Assembly (NCBI GenBank): GCA_964035575.1
Contig: OZ037857.1
Location: 744,001-808,000 of the forward strand
Length of the DNA stretch: 64,000 bases
Direction of reading: 5' to 3'
Origin: Rhynchopus sp. YZ270_cl-10
Taxonomy: Eukaryota; Euglenozoa; Diplonemea; Diplonemida; Diplonemidae
In this document: positions 44,101-54,674 of the stretch, piece by piece
How positions within the stretch are numbered: the stretch's first letter is position 1
How the letters are laid out: each line of letters starts with the position of its first letter
The notes under the pieces: model-generated
What the model saw: only the letters and a program-made list of their open reading frames with translations
Told to the model about the DNA's origin: nothing
Databases searched by the model: none
Made by a program: the position numbers and the translations under genes

Positions 44101-46260
44101 TAGACACCCTCCATTGAAAAGAAAGGTTAAAAAAAAAAGCGGGCAACGAAAAATGGAGGAAAAAGTAGAGGTCGGGAAGGGGGCTTTATATACCGCTATT
44201 AAATCGTGGTCAATGGCAGAGGTAGCACAGACTAACATGTTGCTGTAGGAGTAGTTATGGCTGCCGTTGAGGTTCATCGCCCGCTGGGTCGGCTGCGTGG
44301 AGGATACGTACGTCTGGCCCATCTGTGATGAGAATGAATATTTTATTGCAAACAAAACATAACACTATATTTTTTGAATATATCCTGTGCAACTAGAAAA
44401 CACAAGTGTTTTCTAGATTAGTTTTTTTTGGCAATCCTTAACACTCACTGGCTGGTGTGGTTGATAAACGCAACCGAACACAACGAAACGGAGCCGCTCT
44501 TTTCGTTACGATCTGTATGCAACGAACGCAACGCATGCAACGCAACGCAACCGATGTGTACGTAACGATCAGAACGCAACGAACGTAACGAACCTAACAC
44601 ACCCAACGCAACGAACGCAACCTATGCGTACGTTGCGATCTGCACGCGTTAACCGCATCGTGTGGTTACCAAACGCAGCCCACCTTCGGTGGGCTGCTGC
44701 AACTCGTGCCGTGTGTGGCCCATGCATGGTTCTCACAGCTCGCTGGCACGTTTCCCAAGACGCAAACCCGGTTACCTGCCTGAAAAACCGGGTTTTTGGC
44801 CAAAACGCCTGTTTTGCCTGTAGAACCCTGTAGAAGCCTTAAGAAACACGTGTAAAAAAGGGGTACTCGCGACACCCTGGTTTCAGGGTCTGTCAGGGTT
44901 TGGAGGTCTTTGCTTCAGAGAAAGTCTCCTAAAAACCTCCTATCTTCCCAAGAATCCACTTTTTTGACCTCTTTGGAGGTTTAGAGACCTGAAAAAAAAT
45001 GGCCGAAACCCACCCCGCGCGGGGAGGGTGGGTGGGTAGGTGGGTGGGGTGATCAGCAACCTTAAAGACCTTAACACTGAGTGTTAAGGAAATATTAGAT
45101 TGAAAAATAAACTTGAGGCAAATCGCCATTCATCACCCATCCATTTAAAAACAAACCTTTGTGTTGAACTCCAAATTGTCTACCCGGGTTTGGCTGTCGG
45201 TTGAGGAGGCGTGTGGTGACGAACTTGAGGAGGCGGTTGTGGTTGTTGTTGTTGTTGTGGTAGTTGTGGTTGTTTGTGCAGGCGGAAGAGGTGCGGGCAC
45301 TGGTGCTGGCATGTCCCCAAGGGGATCGGCCTTGTGCAAGGACGGTGGTGGTGCCGCAGAGCACCCACCCATATCGTCGCCACATGTACCCTGTGGTGCC
45401 CCCAACCCTCGCAACTCTTTATTTATCAACTGTGGCATTCTTGCTTGGGACCACAGCCACGTCGCCCAGTTGTTGTCCCCAACAGACTCAACTTCTCTTC
45501 GTGTCTTATGTGTCACCGTGCTGCCATGTGCATCTTGCACCCACTTCCTGCTCTCATGTGATGAACACGGGTCAGTATTGCCCTGAAATGCCGTCCCCGG
45601 TATGCGTGAGTGTTCCACAGTGGAGGTGACCTTCCCAACGTTGATGGCTGGGGTGCCTGGCTGTGGGCACAGAACCTTGCATTTGAAATCAGACTGCGTC
45701 TTAACGGAAAACACATAGAACGGCACCGACACCATCCGCACTGTGGCAAGCGTGGCCTTTGCTTGGAAGTCGGTGGGGCAGAGCCATAAATTATTTTTCC
45801 ATTTTTTGAACATTTCGTTGGCCCTGTCCTTCGGAAAGTCAAACGGGAGGTAGCCATGAAGCACTTCGCAGCACGCCGGGATGTCGATCTCCTCAAATGC
45901 AGCTGAGTCCTGTGGGGTGCCGATGCCCCATTCCCCAGCGCTGTCCTTGCTGACAGCATCAGTTTTTGGCTTCCTCCCTGTCTTCGCTATGTAATTATCT
46001 ACAAGCCTTCCGACTCTATAGTCCTGTGGCATTCTGGACACACCCAGAAACCCAGGAAAACGCAAAGACGTGACGCTTCTGCACGCAGGACACGACAAGG
46101 TTGTACTATCGCTCTCAACCAGTTTTTGAAGACATTTGTGGCAAAACGAGTGTTCACATTCGAGTCGTAGTGGCTTTTCATAGAGTTCTAGGCAAATCAC
46201 GCACGTCAACTCCCTCTCTAGATCCTGCTGGAGGCTTTCTTCCACATATTCACTAGGCAT
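41147..46260 (-). CDS. RING finger protein with a split 'YkY...nGxTGxvxGxrP' family domain, three exons
   Basis: Exons 46260-45157, 44322-44194 and 42385-41147, all phase 0, encode 823 residues. Introns are 834 bp (GTTTGT...CATCACAG) and 1808 bp (GTATAT...CCTCCAG). Residues 19-62 form a C3HC4 RING (CVICLELYEKPLRLECEHSF then CHKCLQ...CPACR). After it comes the pattern PFDFPKDRANEMFKKWKNNL then WLCPTDF...SVPFYVF. Exon 2 gives NGSHNYSYSNMLVCATSAID. The far C-terminus reads ILIPCYVAIYKYEERSYDLI then IHGRTGEVHGKRPW. From memory these three blocks, in this order, make up a bacterial/eukaryotic family usually preceded by a zinc ribbon (often annotated as primosomal or TFIIB-type zinc-binding protein). 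Their distribution over three exons is what joins them. Between lie poly-Thr (13 residues), poly-Lys and acidic linkers. A ubiquitin-ligase role is inferred from the RING. Alternative: the first exon ends at a TAA at 45145. Confidence 0.82.
42640..43148. repeat. direct repeat pair in the RING-gene intron
   Basis: Two copies (about 42640-42735 and 43050-43148) share CCCTGGGGTGGGTCT, CACCGAAAAATGCAAAAAAACG and GGGTGTTTTGAGCATCTGTG. Each is preceded by an A-run/T-run palindrome. An inverted relative lies at about 58560-58640. Confidence 0.75.
43160..44011 (+). pseudogene. decayed protein-coding segment of unknown origin in the RING-gene intron
   Basis: A GC-richer island in which one plus-strand frame is coding-like over much of its length but is interrupted and has no clear start. 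Legible pieces include TLKFAQALESSDDARQVTLP, MDDFNVIAAFSLYAPHFKNT and GDMYGVRTTFRRKNGPFWTP. No family recognised. It may be a fossil of a mobile-element protein or a dead gene fragment, flanked by the direct repeats at 42640-43148. Confidence 0.45.
44394..44417. repeat. perfect 11-bp palindrome arms
   Basis: CTAGAAAACAC-AA-GTGTTTTCTAG in the 834-bp intron of the RING gene. Confidence 0.85.
44450..44680. repeat. degenerate AACGCAACG tandem repeat
   Basis: Irregular repeats of CGCAACGAACG with interspersed GTACGTAACGATC. CpG-rich like the terminal 28-bp satellite but not the same unit. Confidence 0.7.
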
Positions 46261-46621
46261 CCTTTGCTCCTAAAGCGAACCTGCAAACTTTGCTGCGGCT
46301 TCGAGGTCGGCCGACCGAGAGAGAAGTCGGAAAAAGAACCCCTCTCCCCCAGGTTGGGAAAAAAAATTCAACAAAAAAAAACGAGACAACCCTTCCGTTG
46401 TGTGTATTGGCTAGAGTGTGGTAAACGGGGAGGTGGGTGTCAAGAAGCCTGTCAGTTGTGAGTGTGAAGAGAGGGAAGGAATGAAAAAGGTTGGGACAGT
46501 GTGGAACAAGAGAGGGGAGGAATACGTTTCTGTTAGAGAGACTGTGCTCTTTATATGCAACCAATTGCAAGTCGTTGTTGTTGTTGTTGTTGTTTTTTTT
46601 TTTTTTTTTTTTTTTTTTTTT

Positions 46622-46672
46622 GAAAACTTGGTTGTATTAGTGTAGCCACCCTAGAGTGTGCTCCACTAACTA
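46622..46672. repeat. type C hairpin element
   Basis: GAAAACTTGGTTGTATTAGT then GTAGCCACCCTAGAGTGTGC and TCCACTAACTA, nearly identical to 14784-14834. It lies upstream of the RING gene. Confidence 0.6.
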
Positions 46673-47256
46673 CTCTTTTTTTCCTTCTCTTTTTACTTTT
46701 TGTTGTACGTGTGTGTTTTTTTTTAGATAATTTATCATGGACGGCACCCGTTACCGGGTATCGTGTATTACCGGGTTTTGCAAATACCTAGAACCTACCT
46801 TAGGTTCTTAGGTGACATATGTGGCTTTGGGGGCTTTTCTGGCCCTCAGAGGTGTCTCAGAGATATTTGGCACACCCACATCGCATCACCGGGTAATGCC
46901 GAGTTTTTATTATCCGTGCGGACCCGGTAATACCCGGTGATGAAAAAGTTAAAACCTGGTAATGCCTGGTACCCGATACGGTGTGCCATCCATGTATAAT
47001 ACAAAACAAATTACGTGTTCTCATTTTAAAAGAAATGAGAGGTGTCATTTTCAGTATTCTGTTCTTTTGTTTGCGGAATTACAGTTTGCTACTTTACACT
47101 AAAGTTCTGCACCCGGTGTATTTGTTTTTTTTTTAAGTAATGTTGAATGATCACTTCGTCTGACTCTCGTATAGTGTACACGCTTATTATTATTTAAAAC
47201 AAGAGAGAGAGATCAGAGAAATAGGAGTCCGACAGTACAAATATCTTTTTTTATAT

Positions 47257-47299
47257 AGGCTCAGTGCTAGACGTCCAGTCATTTACTGAGGACTAGCCT
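47257..47299 (+). ncRNA. pseudoknot-capable segment
   Basis: AGGCT/AGCCT encloses CAGT/ACTG. GTCC in the apical loop can pair with GGAC outside the inner stem, which gives an H-type pseudoknot. It may be chance in a 43-nt sequence. Confidence 0.2.
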
Positions 47300-47536
47300 G
47301 AACCTTCAAAAGAATGAATACAGATCAACAGTGGTACATGATCAACCATATGTCTTCAGCTCTTTGAATATTTCCAAATAAAAAAGAACGAAAAATATTG
47401 AAAGATCAGTACCGCCTCAAGAACACACATATCTGAACAAAAAAAAAAAAAAAATGGTGGGAAAACAGGCAAGGAACCGTGTGCGACACAAATCGTCCTC
47501 TTTTTCTTATCTTTTTTTCATTTTATTTTTTGACTA

Positions 47537-47580
47537 ATTGGTTGTTGTTTTAGTGTAGACACCCAAGGATGTGTTGCTCG
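47537..47580. repeat. type C hairpin, diverged
   Basis: TTGGTTGTTGTTTTAGTG then TAGACACCCAAGGATGTGTT; the right outer arm is lost. Confidence 0.45.
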
Positions 47581-47910
47581 GATCTTTTTTTTTTTTTCTT
47601 TTTGAAACTTAGTAACAGTGTAGACCCGGGATGCTCTCCAATATGTCTTTTCCTTTGGAAAAAAAAATTCCCTTCTTTTTTTTTGCTGCAGGCAAAGACA
47701 ATTCGTAAGCACCCCAGAAGGGCATAGGGGAGGGGAACAATAATTTGTTTGTGACTAATTACCCAACGGAGTTACGAGGATATGCACTACAATTTATTGG
47801 TTTCAAAACAGTCTAACAGCACCCCAGCAGGGCAGAGGAGAGGAGGGAAGCTTTTACTTTACGTTGCAAAAAAAAGAGAGAGAGGAAAAAAAAAGAGAAA
47901 AAAAAAGTCA

Positions 47911-47939
47911 GATGAATGTGCCTCTCGTACACACACATC
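47911..47939. repeat. type B hairpin element, near-consensus copy
   Basis: GATGAATGTGCCTCTCGTAC then ACACACATC. GATG/CATC and GTG/CAC stems. Confidence 0.55.
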
Positions 47940-48079
47940 TTTTACCAAAAAAAAAAAAAAAAAGGGGGGAACAAAAAAGAGGGAAATGTGAAAGATGAAT
48001 AAGCTTTATGGGCACATCTTTTCACAAATGGGCGAGGTCGGAGTGAACTGGGACAAAACTGCGTTTTTTTTATTTGCGT

Positions 48080-48125
48080 CGACAACCGCCTAGCGCCCAC
48101 CTGGTGTGTAGCTAGGGTCTGTACT
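48080..48125. repeat. type E hairpin element
   Basis: CGACAACCGCCTAGCGCCCA then CCTGGTGTGTAGCTAGGGTC and TGTACT. Nested CTAGC/GCTAG pairing; ends in the same GGGTCTGTACT as the calpain-intron copy. Confidence 0.5.
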
Positions 48126-48397
48126 ATTTTTGTTTGTTTGTTTGTTTTGTTTGTTTGGCACATTGTCGTTGTTTGTTTTTTATGTATCAGGGTAGCACAA
48201 TTTTTTTCTTGGTTGGCGTTATCGCCAACAGGCCAATGACAATATTTTTTTCTTCCCTGAATCGAGCGAAACTCAAAGACTCATTTTGGATTAATTTTTC
48301 GGTTGTGCGCTCTGTTGTTTTTTTTACCCTGCGGGTAGACTATATTTTTCCGCAAAAATTGTGCTACCCTTAACAAAAACATTGTAAAAATTAAAAA

Positions 48398-49806
48398 GGG
48401 ATAAGGACAGTCTGGCCCACTACGTTTGACTTTTGGACAGTATGGGCCCAACATGTTTCGATAAAGACAGTTCAGCCCCAAACGTTTGTAAAAAAGACAG
48501 TTCAGACCCAAAACGTTTGTAAAAAAGACAGTTCAGACCCAAAACGTTTGCGAAAAAGACAGTTCAGACCCAGGCAGCGGTAGGGAGTACCCCCCGCTGA
48601 ATCTGGCACTGGGTGCCCAGGCACCCAGATACGCAGGTACACACGTACACGTACCCCAATTGCCAGAGTCGACGCAACAAAAAAGTCCAAAAGACTTTGT
48701 TGGTGGCCTTACTCATTTGGATCACAACAATTTTGGCCCAGGCACGCTCTTGAAGTATGACAATTTAGTGTGTATGGGGCAGGGTGTTGTTTTGTTCTGA
48801 ATTCTCTTTGGTATAACATCTATCTAGCATCAAAATTGTGGAAAACTTTGCACCCCAAACCTCAACAACGCCCGCCAAAAGGCGCCCCTTGTTTCTGGGA
48901 GTTGGTTCTCATGTTTGATACACTGCACAGCGGGCATTCCTCTGAGTCCAACGCATGTTGGCCTGTCTGCGGCGTTGTACTTAAGGTGCACGAAGACAGG
49001 GTCTGGTGGTAAATTTTGCGTAGTACTGCGACGTGGTACTGCGTGGGTCTGGGAATATGGGTACCTGGGTACAGGATATTTGTTGTCAAAGGCATCTTCC
49101 ACCATGCATTGAGGAGGGTAAGACAGTGGTCGCAGTTTGTACTTGATAGCATTACAGCATTTAACTTCTCCACGGGGGTCTTGGGCCGTTCACTCGGTTC
49201 TACCTTGACTAGCGGAAGATATTCTTGAGGCCTTTTTGGTCTCTAGAATATCCGGTCTTCCCGAACGGAGGCACACTTTGTGTGTTACTACGACCTGGCA
49301 ACTTCTAGCAGTAGGTTAAGTAATCTTTCTTGTAAATTGTTGGATCATTATCTCCTCAGTGCATGAATGCCCCACGTGACTGGACACCTTTGTGTTTGTC
49401 ATGTGGAGCTGTGGTTGCTCTTTCACGACTTTTTCCCTTGTACACCAGTGTACCGTGTCCCTGGGTACCTGGGTCGCATGGGTACGTACCGGTAAATGTG
49501 ACCAAATACCTGGTCATGACCAGGTGGTCTGACCAGGTATACCTGGTCAGACCTCTGACCAGCGCACGGTGATAGCCGTGCCCAAGGCCCACTCAGGGGT
49601 GGCATTTTTGGGCTCAGGTGGGTGCAGCTGCCTGGGTCTGAACTGTCTTTTTTGCAAACGTTTGGGTCTAAACTGTCTTTTTTACAAACGTTTTGGGTCT
49701 GAACTGTCTTTTTTGCAAACGTTTGGGGCTGAACTGTCTTTATCGAAACATGTTGGGCCCATACTGTCCAAAAGTCAAACGTAGTGGGCCAGACTGTCCT
49801 TATCCC
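48398..49806. mobile_element. Mutator-like non-autonomous element with long terminal inverted repeats
   Basis: 1409 bp, flanked by a perfect 9-bp duplication AATTAAAAA (48389-48397 and 49807-49815). The ends match inversely for about 180 bp, starting GGGATAAGGACAGTCTGGCC. Each arm contains a tandem series of a roughly 30-bp unit built on GACAGTTCAGACCCAAAACG. A 9-bp duplication with long TIRs is typical of Mutator/MULE elements. The interior has no transposase. It includes a segment at 48725-48830 (CTCTTGAAGTATGACAATTT and following) that recurs at about 26060-26165. Concatenated chromosome-like motifs (ACCTGGTCA repeats) lie near 49500-49560. Confidence 0.88.
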
Positions 49807-49815
49807 AATTAAAAA

Positions 49816-50514
49816 AGAAAATGTATGAAATCAAGGTTTCCCCCAGGTGTCGCACAAAATGGGAGGAGGAGAAAAAAAAAAAATAACCCACATTACCACG
49901 TTGAGTGTTCCAGTGAGAAACAAAAAGGAACCAAACAAACCCCCTCCACCCGAGCAAGAACCGTGCAACATTTTTTTTTTTGTCCCAATTTTTTTTGGGG
50001 GGGGGGTGAATACTTCGGAACAGTGCAGCTAGCCTCTCCACGTTCCAATTCGGTTCACGCAAATTTTCAAAAGTAGTAGTGGCAAAATAAAAAGGTACAA
50101 ACTTTAAAAAACGCATGAAAAAAAAAGGGGGATGGGAAGGAAGAGACCCACTCCAATCTCAAAAGAAAGGAATGGGCCTAGGGAAGAAAAGAGAGGGGGT
50201 GTGGGAAGGTGTGAAGATAATAATAATAATAATCGCACCTCACGTTTTGTTTCATAGATAGTCTGCATCGTTGCTGGTGTCTTTTACTTTTATTTTTTTT
50301 TGAGTGACCGTAATCGTAAAAATGTTCGACCGTAAAAAAGGTCGAACTTCCAGAAAAATCCTGAAAAGGTCGAACATTCTTACGGTTGAACATATTGACG
50401 GTCGAACATTAGTACGGTCGATAATTTTTAGGATTACGGTAACTCCTTTCGTACAATATCCAGTTTTCTGACGCAATAGACTTTGGGTGTTTTCTATCAT
50501 CCTTTAAAAAAAAA
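49816..50514. other. intergenic region 3' of the malic enzyme gene
   Basis: Non-coding. Near 50320-50430 short inverted pieces of GGTCGAACATT and GACCGTAAAAATG repeat, able to form several alternative hairpins. Poly-G and poly-T runs near 49970-50010. Confidence 0.5.
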
Positions 50515-53500
50515 TCAGTACTTCAGCTCGCGGATGGAACCGCGGGGGCTGACTTCGTATTCACCACCCATGCGTGCGACGCCTGTTTCGCGGGCGGCGG
50601 TTGCGACGGCCTTGGCAACGTTCTTTGCGACCTGGCGGTCGAAGACGGAGGGGATGATGTAGTCCGCACAGAGAGCCTCCTCGGGGATGGAGTTCGCAAT
50701 GGCGTATGCGGCTGCCATCTTCATCTCTTCGTTGATCACCTTGGCAGAGACGTCCAGGCAGCCACGGAAGAGGCCAGGGAAGCACAGCACATTGTTCACC
50801 TGGTTCGGGAAGTCCGACCGCCCAGTCGCCACAATCGATGCACCTGCGTCTATCGCGTCCTGCGGCATGATCTCGGGCTCAGGGTTCGACATCGCAAATA
50901 TCATCGGGTTCGGCGCCATGTTCTGCACATCCTCCTTCGAGATGACATTCGGCCCACTCAGCCCCACGAACAGGTCCGCGTCCTTAATGATCTCATGCAC
51001 AGTCCCTTGAAGCTTGTGCGGGTTGGTCCGCTCAGCGTACATAGTCTTCGCCTCATCCAGCCCCTCTCTGCCTGCGTACAACGCCCCAAAGCGGTCGCAT
51101 CCAATGATGTTCTTGATGCCCAGGTTCATCATCATGTTCGTGCACGCAGTGCCTGCCGCACCCACACCCACAACCACCACCTTCAGCTCTTCGGGCTCCT
51201 TGGGGAAGAGCTTCAACGCATTGATAAGCGCGCCAGTGCACACCACAGCAGTGCCGTGCTGGTCGTCGTGGAAGACAGGGATGTCCAGCTCCTCCTTCAA
51301 GCGCTGCTCAATCTCGAAGCAGCGTGGCGCAGAGATGTCTTCCAGGTTGATCCCGCCAAAGGTGGGGGAGATGTGCTTCACGAGCTTGATGATCTCCTCG
51401 GTGTCGGTGGTGTCAACACAGATAGGGAAGGCGTCGACGTTGGCGAATTCCTGTCAAAGGGAGAACGATTCGACTCAACAAGATGAGGTCAACAGGCCGA
51501 CAATACTTAGAATAGTTGACAAAAATATTAAGAAAAATTTAAGATGCAGTCCATCAGCGTCAAGAAAAATACTGTTCCTGCAAATTCTATAATACGATGT
51601 GATGCTGAGAGGGGATACCTTGAAGAGCATTGCCTTCCCCTCCATGACAGGCATTGCTGCGCAGGGTCCGATGTCCCCAAGCCCGAGCACCGCGGTACCG
51701 TCACTGACGACAGCCACGGTGTTCTTCTTGATTGTCAAGTTGCGTGCCTTCTCTGGGTTCTCATGGATCGCCATGCACACACGCGCCACACCGGGGGTAT
51801 ATGCCATGGAGAGATCATCCCGCGTCTTAACAGGAAACCTGAGTGAAGAGTGAAGGATAAAGAGGTAAGAGGTAAGAGGTAAGAGGTAAGAGGTAAGAGG
51901 TAAGAGGTAAGAGGTAAGAGGTAAGAGGTAAGAGGTAAGAGGTAAGAGGTAAGAGGTAAGAGGTAAGAGGTAAGAGGTAAGAGGTAAGAGGTAAGAGGTA
52001 AGAGGTAAGAGGTAAGAGGTAAGAGGTAAGAGGTAAGAGGTAAGAGGTAAGAGGTAAGAGGTAAGAGGTAAGAGGTAAGAGGTAAGAGGTAAGAGGTAAG
52101 AGGTAAGAGGTAAGAGGTAAGAGGTAAGAGGTAAGAGGTAAGAGGTAAGAGGTAAGAGGTAAGAGGTAAGAGGTAAGAGGTAAGAGGTAAGAGGTAAGAG
52201 GTAAGAGGTAAGAGGTAAGAGGTAAGAGGTAAGAGGTAAGAGGTAAGAGGTAAGAGGTAAGAGGTAAGAGGTAAGAGGTAAGAGGTAAGAGGTAAGAGGT
52301 AAGAGGTAAGAGGTAAGAGGTAAGAGGTAAGAGGTAAGAGGTAAGAGGTAAGAGGTAAGAGGTAAGAGGTAAGAGGTAAGAGGTAAGAGGTAAGAGGTAA
52401 GAGGTAAGAGGTAAGAGGTAAGAGGTAAGAGGTAAGAGGTAAGAGGTAAGAGGTAAGAGGTAAGAGGTAAGAGGTAAGAGGTAAGAGGTAAGAGGTAAGA
52501 GGTAAGAGGTAAGAGGTAAGAGGTAAGAGGTAAGAGGTAAGAGGTAAGAGGTAAGAGGTAAGAGGTAAGAGGTAAGAGGTAAGAGGTAAGAGGTAAGAGG
52601 TAAGAGGTAAGAGGTAAGAGGTAAGAGGTAAGAGGTAAGAGGTAAGAGGTAAGAGGTAAGAGGTAAGAGGTAAGAGGTAAGAGGTAAGAGGTAAGAGGTA
52701 AGAGGTAAGAGGTAAGAGGTAAGAGGTAAGAGGTAAGAGGTAAGAGGTAAGAGGTAAGAGGTAAGAGGTAAGAGGTAAGAGGTAAGAGGTAAGAGGTAAG
52801 AGGTAAGAGGTAAGAGGTAAGAGGTAAGAGGTAAGAGGTAAGAGGTAAGAGGTAAGAGGTAAGAGGTAAGAGGTAAGAGGTAAGAGGTAAGAGGTAAGAG
52901 GTAAGAGGTAAGAGGTAAGAGGTAAGAGGTAAGAGGTAAGAGGTAAGAGGTAAGAGGTAAGAGGTAAGAGGTAAGAGGTAAGAGGTAAGAGGTAAGAGGT
53001 AAGAGGTAAGAGGTAAGAGGTAAGAGGTAAGAGGTAAGAGGTAAGAGGTAAGAGGTAAGAGGTAAGAGGTAAGAGGTAAGAGGTAAGAGGTAAGAGGTAA
53101 GAGGTAAGAGGTAAGAGGTAAGAGGTAAGAGGTAAGAGGTAAGAGGTAAGAGGTAAGAGGTAAGAGGTAAGAGGTAAGAGGTAAGAGGTAAGAGGTAAGA
53201 GGTAAGAGGTAAGAGGTAAGAGGTAAGAGGTAAGAGGTAAGAGGTAAGAGGTAAGAGGTAAGAGGTAAGAGGTAAGAGGTAAGAGGTAAGAGGTAAGAGG
53301 TAAGAGGTAAGAGGTAAGAGGTAAGAGGTAAGAGGTAAGAGGTAAGAGGTAAGAGGTAAGAGGTAAGAGGTAAGAGGTAAGAGGTAAGAGGTAAGAGGTA
53401 AGAGGTAAGAGGTAAGAGGTAAGAGGTAAGAGGTAAGAGGTAAGAGGTAAGAGGTAAGAGGTAAGAGGTAAGAGGTAAGAGGTAAGAGGTAAGAGGTAAG

Positions 53501-54275
53501 AGGTAAGAGGTAAGAGGTAAGAGGTAAGAGGTAAGAGGTAAGAGGTAAGAGGTAAGAGGTAAGAGGTAAGAGTTAAGAGTTAAGAAGGCTAGATGAGGTT
53601 CGACAAAGCTCCGTGCCAATTCACAGGAGAAGAGAAACTGCAACATACTTAATACCGGTGCTGACCTTCCCACCCAAATGCATCAGGAAGGTTCTGTCGC
53701 TCCACTGCTCCACCTTGACGCCGTCCACGATGTGGAGTTTGCTGTGTAATGGGTGTTTGAAAAAATTGAGTGAGAAATGAGGCCCATCGCGGTGGTGAAA
53801 ATCCAATTCATGGGGTCACCGTCCGACACTGTCTTTGCGGGGAAGAAATGAAAAGAAATGAAAATACCTCAGAATCTCGTGCTGGTGCTGGACAGAGCTG
53901 GTGTCGACTGTGATATCTCTTACAAGGTGGCCTGCACCATGACGCACAATGTCAATGGCACCGATGTTCCCCCCAGCTGCGCCGATCTCCGTCAGAACAC
54001 GCGAGAGCGTTCCAGGTGAGTGGTCAAGCTGATAAGGAGGAAAGTCAGAGCAAAATGAGATAGAAGGACAGGGTTATTCATAATACAGCCAAGGGCTAAT
54101 AGAGTCAAAAGGGGATAAAACTGATCCTCCAATGTATGCCAACCTTTAGGGAAAGACAGGTGGAACTACATTGCATTTATTAGTGGAGAAAAAAACGTCG
54201 ACATACCTTCAAGCGTACGGTTATAGAGTTGCTTGCGCCTGTGAGGGCGAGCTTCGGCATAAACCGCTTTAACAT
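50515..54275 (-). CDS. malic enzyme with N-terminal ACT domain, five exons
   Basis: Exons 54275-54207, 54028-53868, 53741-53649, 51838-51619 and 51450-50515 (492 residues). Phases are 0, 2, 2, 0 and all joints agree; donors are GTATGT, GTATTT, GTATGT and GTATCC. Residues about 10-105 form an ACT domain ([20 protein letters not shown] then [15 protein letters not shown]). The malic enzyme follows: [14 protein letters not shown] with the catalytic Tyr, [10 protein letters not shown], the dinucleotide loop VGVGAAGTA, and AMSNPEPEI. It decarboxylates malate to pyruvate with NAD(P). The short form with an ACT domain is the bacterial-type architecture, so an ancient bacterial origin is likely. The ACT domain suggests amino-acid regulation. 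Upstream of the ATG the frame stays open for about 14 codons from a CTAAG acceptor-like site, so an extra exon is possible. Confidence 0.94.
51862..53585. repeat. 1.7-kb perfect GAGGTAA heptamer array in the malic enzyme intron
   Basis: About 245 copies of a 7-bp unit, essentially without variants until the last three units (GAGTTAA). It makes up most of the 1810-bp third intron (53648-51839). Read with the gene it is (TTACCTC)n, a pyrimidine-rich tract. On the plus strand every unit contains AGGTAAG, a consensus 5' splice site. The homogeneity implies recent expansion or active homogenisation. Confidence 0.97.
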
Positions 54276-54674
54276 TTTATTCTTCTTTTTGTGTTCCCGT
54301 TCAGGAATGTAGAATGCCCTTAGTGTAGAGGTGTGTTATTAGTTTTGGCTTGTTTTGTTAACATTGATGACAACTTGCAGCCACCAGATATGACGTTCAC
54401 AGATTGATTTAGCCTGTACAGAAGCTCCTCTCGTCCCTCCCGGCGAGAGAAACTGAACTATCCTCTACAAATCAGGTTTAAAGGGGGGGAAACATCTAGC
54501 TGTTGGGGCACATTCTATTCCTCAAATAACTATCTTTTTTTTCTTTCAATCACTGCAAGCGAGTCACAGTCAACAAACTAGAAACTCATATCATAATAAA
54601 AAAAGATGGGTCTTAACTGGCACTATCAACAGCAACACCCCCTTTATCCTTCGCCCCTTCCCCACGTCCCGTCC
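54276..54674. other. intergenic region between malic enzyme and the downstream gene's stop
   Basis: No independent gene seen. A possible extra 5' exon of the malic enzyme ends at about 54317 (GAFYIPEREHKKKNK in frame with the start). Confidence 0.5.

Larger units (their letters stand above)
46261..48397. other. intergenic region with hairpins and a pseudoknot-like segment
   Basis: It holds a (GTT)n/T run at 46572-46620, type C hairpins (46622, 47537), tandem ACCGGGTAAT/CCCGGTAAT motifs around 46750-46985, a pseudoknot-like block (47257-47299), a type B hairpin (47911) and a type E hairpin (48080). No gene supported. Confidence 0.55.

Noticed and set aside
51862-53585. The GAGGTAA array as an interstitial telomere
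   Set aside because: It resembles telomeric heptamers only in length; TTACCTC is not a known telomere repeat and the array is inside a gene.
51475-53673. A 732-codon open frame made of SYLLPLT repeats
   Set aside because: It is the heptamer array read in one frame (21 nt equals seven codons with no stop). It lies in a malic enzyme intron whose borders are fixed by phase and homology.
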